Positions 31,012-33,797 of a DNA stretch of 33,797 nt are shown in pieces. Position numbers and translations under genes: made by a program. The stretch comes from an uncultured Eubacteriales bacterium (GTDB taxonomy: Bacteria > Bacillota > Clostridia > Lachnospirales > Lachnospiraceae): assembly GCA_949292795.1 (NCBI GenBank), contig CASFBR010000016.1, forward strand, positions 1 to 33,797. Reading direction: 5' to 3'. A model generated the notes under the pieces. That model was not told the origin of the DNA. It worked only from the letters and a program-made list of their open reading frames with translations, and made no database searches. How positions within the stretch are numbered: position 1 is the first letter of the stretch; each line of letters opens with the position of its first letter.

Positions 31012-31260
31012 TTAACCGATTAATTTTTCATACGCGTCAAGTGCCTGAACTTCCTGGACGCCGCTGCACTGTACCGTCACCTCGTCACCACAAACAATCC
31101 CCATCGCTACAATATTGAGCAAACTCCCCATATTGGCAAAGCCATCTTTATAATATAGCAGCGCTGTACAGTTGTACTTTTCTGCCAGATTGGCCATTTT
31201 CCCGGCCATATCAACATTAAGTCCCTGCTTTGCCCCGACACAAAATGTTTTTTCAACCAT
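31012..31260 (-). CDS. HPr-like protein with Asn at the His15 position
   Basis: An 82-residue HPr-family protein. The start MVEKTFCVGAKQGLNVDMAG aligns with HPr, but the active-site GLHARPA reads GLNVDMA, so the phosphorylated His is replaced by Asn. The second site reads FANMGSLLNIVAMGIVCGDEV (see 41-61), keeping a Ser at position 46, and the C-terminal VQALDAYEKLI fits HPr. It cannot act as a normal PTS carrier; a regulatory or adaptor role is inference. AGGAG lies 9 nt before the ATG. It starts 29 bp after topB and is probably cotranscribed with it. It is only distantly similar to the HPr-like protein at 20583-20810. Confidence 0.82.
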   Translation of the reverse strand: MVEKTFCVGAKQGLNVDMAGKMANLAEKYNCTALLYYKDGFANMGSLLNIVAMGIVCGDEVTVQCSGVQEVQALDAYEKLIG

Positions 31261-31264
31261 AATT

Positions 31265-31291
31265 ATCTTCTCCTATTCATCTTCTCCTATT
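31265..31291. repeat. 14-bp duplication spanning the topB stop and the HPr-like ribosome site
   Basis: ATCTTCTCCTATT occurs at 31265-31277 and 31279-31291, 13 of 13 identical, period 14. On the minus strand each copy supplies an AGGAG; the copy nearer topB overlaps its stop codon region. A 5-codon frame (ATG at 31281) lies between them. Confidence 0.8.
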
Positions 31292-33473
31292 ACAGCTTTA
31301 TATTTTTCAGCGCGTCTGCGAGTGCACTGTTGACCGGCTCACTGGCCTCCCGGCGCTGTTTATTCAGGTATCGGGCCACATCCTTTTTGGAAACACCCCC
31401 GCCATTTTCCTTTTTGCGCGCCTCAAAGGTGGACAGCTTTTCTCTGTAACCGCACACACATACAAACTTACGGCTGTCGCCCTCGCCTACAAGCTCCATC
31501 TTTTTATGGCATTGCGGGCAGCGGGCATTGGTCACCTTAGACAGGCTTTTGCGATAACCGCATTCCCGATCCTGGCATACAAGCATACGCCCGTTTTTAT
31601 GATTAACCTCTAAAAGCAGTTTTCCGCACTGCGGGCACTTCTTTCCGGTAATATTATCATGACGGTATGTTTTTGCGCTGGCTTTGATCTCATTGACCAC
31701 ATCCACCGTGTAGGTGCGTATCTGCGCTTCAAAATCCTTCTTTTGAAAGCTTCCCCGGGCAATATCGGCCAGCTTCTGCTCCCATTGCGCAGTCAGCTTT
31801 GGCGATGTCAGCCCCTTTGGAGCCAGATCAAGCACCTGCCGTCCTTTTGATGTCAGATAAATATAATTTCCTTTTTTTTCGATCATAAAACTGTTAAACA
31901 GCTTTTCGATAATATCTGCACGGGTCGCCACGGTTCCCAGTCCGCCGGTCTCGCCCAGTGTCTTAACTAACGATGCATCCTGATCTTCCATATATTTTGC
32001 CGGATTTTCCATAGCAGCCAAAAGCGTCGCCTCGGTAAACGGCGCCGGCGGCTGTGTCTTTCCCTCGGTCATTTTGACCATAGTCAGCAACAGCTTCTGT
32101 CCTTTTTGAAATTCAGGAAGAATCTGCTCACGGACATCGCCGTCTGTTCCTTCCTCCTCGGACGGCACATCGTACGCTGCTTTCCACCCGGCATTTTTTA
32201 TAACCTTTCCCCGGGCGACGAGCTGTACATTCTGAGCCTTCAGATAAATATCGGTCTGTTCATACTCAAATGCCGGCATCAGCACTGCCAGAAAGCGGGA
32301 TACGACCAGGTCATAAATTTTGCGTTCACCGTATTCCAGATCAGACAGACGGATTCCCTGCTCTGTGGGAATAATCGCATGATGATCGGAAACCTTTTGA
32401 TTATCCACAAAGGACTTATTGCCCTTAATTGGCTGCTTTAAAATCTGTGCGCAGGCAGCCGAATAATTTCCGCCCCGGCATGCCCTGACACGCTCGGCAA
32501 GAGTGTCTACAATATCCTCCGTCAGATAGCGGGAATCTGTCCGGGGATAAGTCAGCACCTTATGGCGCTCATAAAGACTTTGCATATATCCGAGCGTTTC
32601 CTTGGCGGAAAAGCCGTACAGGCGGTTGGCATCCTGCTGAAGTGCCGTCAGATCATATAGAGGCGGCGCAAATGTCTTTTTCGCTTTTTTCCGAATCTCC
32701 TCCACGACGGCCGTTTCTCCCTCAAGCTTCTCGGCCAGCCGCTGCACCAACGCTTTATCAAAGCTGCGGCTCTGCCCGCTTTTTTGATCGATCCAGGTAA
32801 ATTTTACCTTTCCGGCCATGGCTGTCAGTCCGTAAAATGATTTTTCTTTAAAATTTTTTATCTGTTCGCTGCGGGCAAGGATCATCGCCAGTGTCGGTGT
32901 CTGTACGCGGCCGCAGGAAAGCTGGGCATTATATTTAACGGTCAGTGCCCGTGTCGCATTAAGCCCCACAAGCCAGTCCGCCTCGGCGCGGGCCACGGCT
33001 GCTTCGTAAAGCCGGTCATAATCATGTCCATTTTTCAGATGAGCAAAGCCCTCCCGGATGGCCTTATCTGTGACCGAAGAAATCCAAAGACGCTTAATCG
33101 GCTTTTTCACACCGGCCTTCTGGATAATCCATCGGGCCACAAGCTCACCTTCTCTGCCTGCATCTGTGGCAATGATCAGCTCCTTAATATCTTTGCGCAG
33201 CATCTGTGTCTTTACCGCTGCAAACTGCCGTCCGGTCTTTTTGATCACCTCGATGTCCAGGTGCTCCGGAAGCATCGGCAATGTTTCCATTTTCCACTCT
33301 TTCCACTGATTGCCGTAGCTCTCCGGCGGACACAGCTCTACAAGATGGCCCAGAGCCCATGTAACGACATATGCGCTCCCTTCAAGAAAGCCATTGCCGC
33401 CGTTTTTACAGCCGAGCACCCGGGCGATGTCTCTGCCCACACTGGGCTTTTCTGCAATTACAAGTGATTTCAT
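31290..33473 (-). CDS. topB: DNA topoisomerase III
   Basis: A 727-residue type IA topoisomerase that removes negative supercoils and separates linked DNA. It has the Toprim domain with KSLVIAEKPSVGRDIARV at the start and IATDAGREGELVARWI (about 101-116), the active-site Tyr in LTYPRTDSRYL (about Tyr309), and C-terminal zinc ribbons KKCPQCGKLLLEV and ARCPQCHKKMEL (about 605-680). Length is normal for Firmicutes. The ATG at 33473 is preceded directly by an in-frame GTG; AAGGAG is 8 nt from the GTG and 11 nt from the ATG, so either may be used. It lies 15 bp after the stop of the partial upstream gene and 29 bp before the HPr-like gene. Confidence 0.95.
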   Translation of the reverse strand: MKSLVIAEKPSVGRDIARVLGCKNGGNGFLEGSAYVVTWALGHLVELCPPESYGNQWKEWKMETLPMLPEHLDIEVIKKTGRQFAAVKTQMLRKDIKELIIATDAGREGELVARWIIQKAGVKKPIKRLWISSVTDKAIREGFAHLKNGHDYDRLYEAAVARAEADWLVGLNATRALTVKYNAQLSCGRVQTPTLAMILARSEQIKNFKEKSFYGLTAMAGKVKFTWIDQKSGQSRSFDKALVQRLAEKLEGETAVVEEIRKKAKKTFAPPLYDLTALQQDANRLYGFSAKETLGYMQSLYERHKVLTYPRTDSRYLTEDIVDTLAERVRACRGGNYSAACAQILKQPIKGNKSFVDNQKVSDHHAIIPTEQGIRLSDLEYGERKIYDLVVSRFLAVLMPAFEYEQTDIYLKAQNVQLVARGKVIKNAGWKAAYDVPSEEEGTDGDVREQILPEFQKGQKLLLTMVKMTEGKTQPPAPFTEATLLAAMENPAKYMEDQDASLVKTLGETGGLGTVATRADIIEKLFNSFMIEKKGNYIYLTSKGRQVLDLAPKGLTSPKLTAQWEQKLADIARGSFQKKDFEAQIRTYTVDVVNEIKASAKTYRHDNITGKKCPQCGKLLLEVNHKNGRMLVCQDRECGYRKSLSKVTNARCPQCHKKMELVGEGDSRKFVCVCGYREKLSTFEARKKENGGGVSKKDVARYLNKQRREASEPVNSALADALKNIKL

Positions 33474-33488
33474 CACATTATTCTCTCC

Positions 33489-33797
33489 TTATACACAAAG
33501 GTTTAATTGTTCAGCCGGTATGCAGGCCGCACCGTATTTGCGCGCCAGAGCCTGCACAGCCTGACTGTTTGCACATGCCTGTGCCTCATCCGCTCCATCG
33601 CATCCGTTCCTGTCTCCGGCCCATAAATCCACCGCCAGAGCCCTTCCCGGATAATGCATCAGCCCACATTCCAGTGTGTCAAGCGAACGGGAGGCGATGG
33701 CCACAGGCGCAATACTTAAATCCATTTCATTAAAAATATGGCGCATCATCCACCGGCCGTCTACCTTATCGCTGTCCGGACAAATCAAAATCACATC
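33489..33797 (-). CDS. Partial protein, possibly pterin-binding (methyltransferase-like) domain
   Basis: The frame runs off the right edge of the window, so the start is missing; 102 residues are visible. The segment VAIASRSLDTLECGLMHYPGRALAV followed after about 35 residues by ARKYGAACI (see about 32-95) resembles the end of a pterin-binding TIM barrel, as in MetH or methyltetrahydrofolate methyltransferases (P-x-x-I-D-S ... LE-x-GL ... G-x-AL-x-N ... YGAA). The typical Asp and Asn of those motifs are not kept, and the protein ends soon after YGAAC, where family members continue. It may be a decayed or truncated relative. The stop lies 15 bp before topB. Assignment is tentative. Confidence 0.35.
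   Translation of the reverse strand, partial: DVILICPDSDKVDGRWMMRHIFNEMDLSIAPVAIASRSLDTLECGLMHYPGRALAVDLWAGDRNGCDGADEAQACANSQAVQALARKYGAACIPAEQLNLCV

Overview
The window looks like a chromosomal segment of a Clostridia genome, most likely Lachnospiraceae (Bacillota). The main evidence is the SCIFF precursor and maturase pair beside secDF, a DUF5688 gene, a TIGR04086 membrane protein, HPr-like proteins that lack the phosphorylated histidine, and an Asp T-box leader. Shine-Dalgarno sites are strong (AGGAGG-like) and promoters are sigma-A-like. I see no phage, transposase, integrase, CRISPR array, tRNA or rRNA.

Left part, about 1-20.8 kb, mostly minus strand. Read in transcription order it runs HPr-like, tgt, yajC, TIGR04086 membrane protein, scfA, scfB, secDF, recJ, apt, relA, an MBL hydrolase, hemZ, tcdA, DUF5688, aspS and DUF1294. 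This is a variant of the conserved Firmicutes string secDF-recJ-apt-relA-(hisS)-aspS. Two plus-strand genes interrupt it: a PHP phosphoesterase between yajC and TIGR04086, and an AIM24 gene between recJ and apt. hisS is not at its usual place. The string links protein export (YajC, SecDF), a ranthipeptide (ScfA, ScfB), tRNA modification and charging (Tgt, TcdA, AspRS) and stringent or purine metabolism (Apt, RelA). aspS has its own promoter, whose -10 overlaps the stop codon of the upstream gene, followed by a T-box with a GAC (Asp) specifier.

Right part, about 21-33.8 kb. This is a mixed-orientation set: aroC (+), a lactonase-type beta-propeller (-), luxS (+), TraX-like membrane protein (-), a GH13 debranching-like protein that has lost its catalytic residues (-), a Uup-like ABC-F ATPase (-), a divergent second ABC-F ATPase with a damaged second nucleotide site (+), a second HPr-like protein (-), topB (-) and a fragment running off the window edge (-).

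The most unusual signals are these. (1) Short tandem duplications recur at or just after stop codons (HPr-like, aroC, Uup-like ABC-F, topB, tcdA) and as a triple repeat in the php/yajC convergent terminator. (2) The GH13 protein is well preserved but lacks all catalytic residues. (3) There are two separate His15-less HPr proteins. (4) A roughly 113-bp dispersed intergenic repeat occurs in two copies. (5) The scfA promoter lies inside a long inverted repeat, and two terminator-like hairpins separate scfA from scfB.
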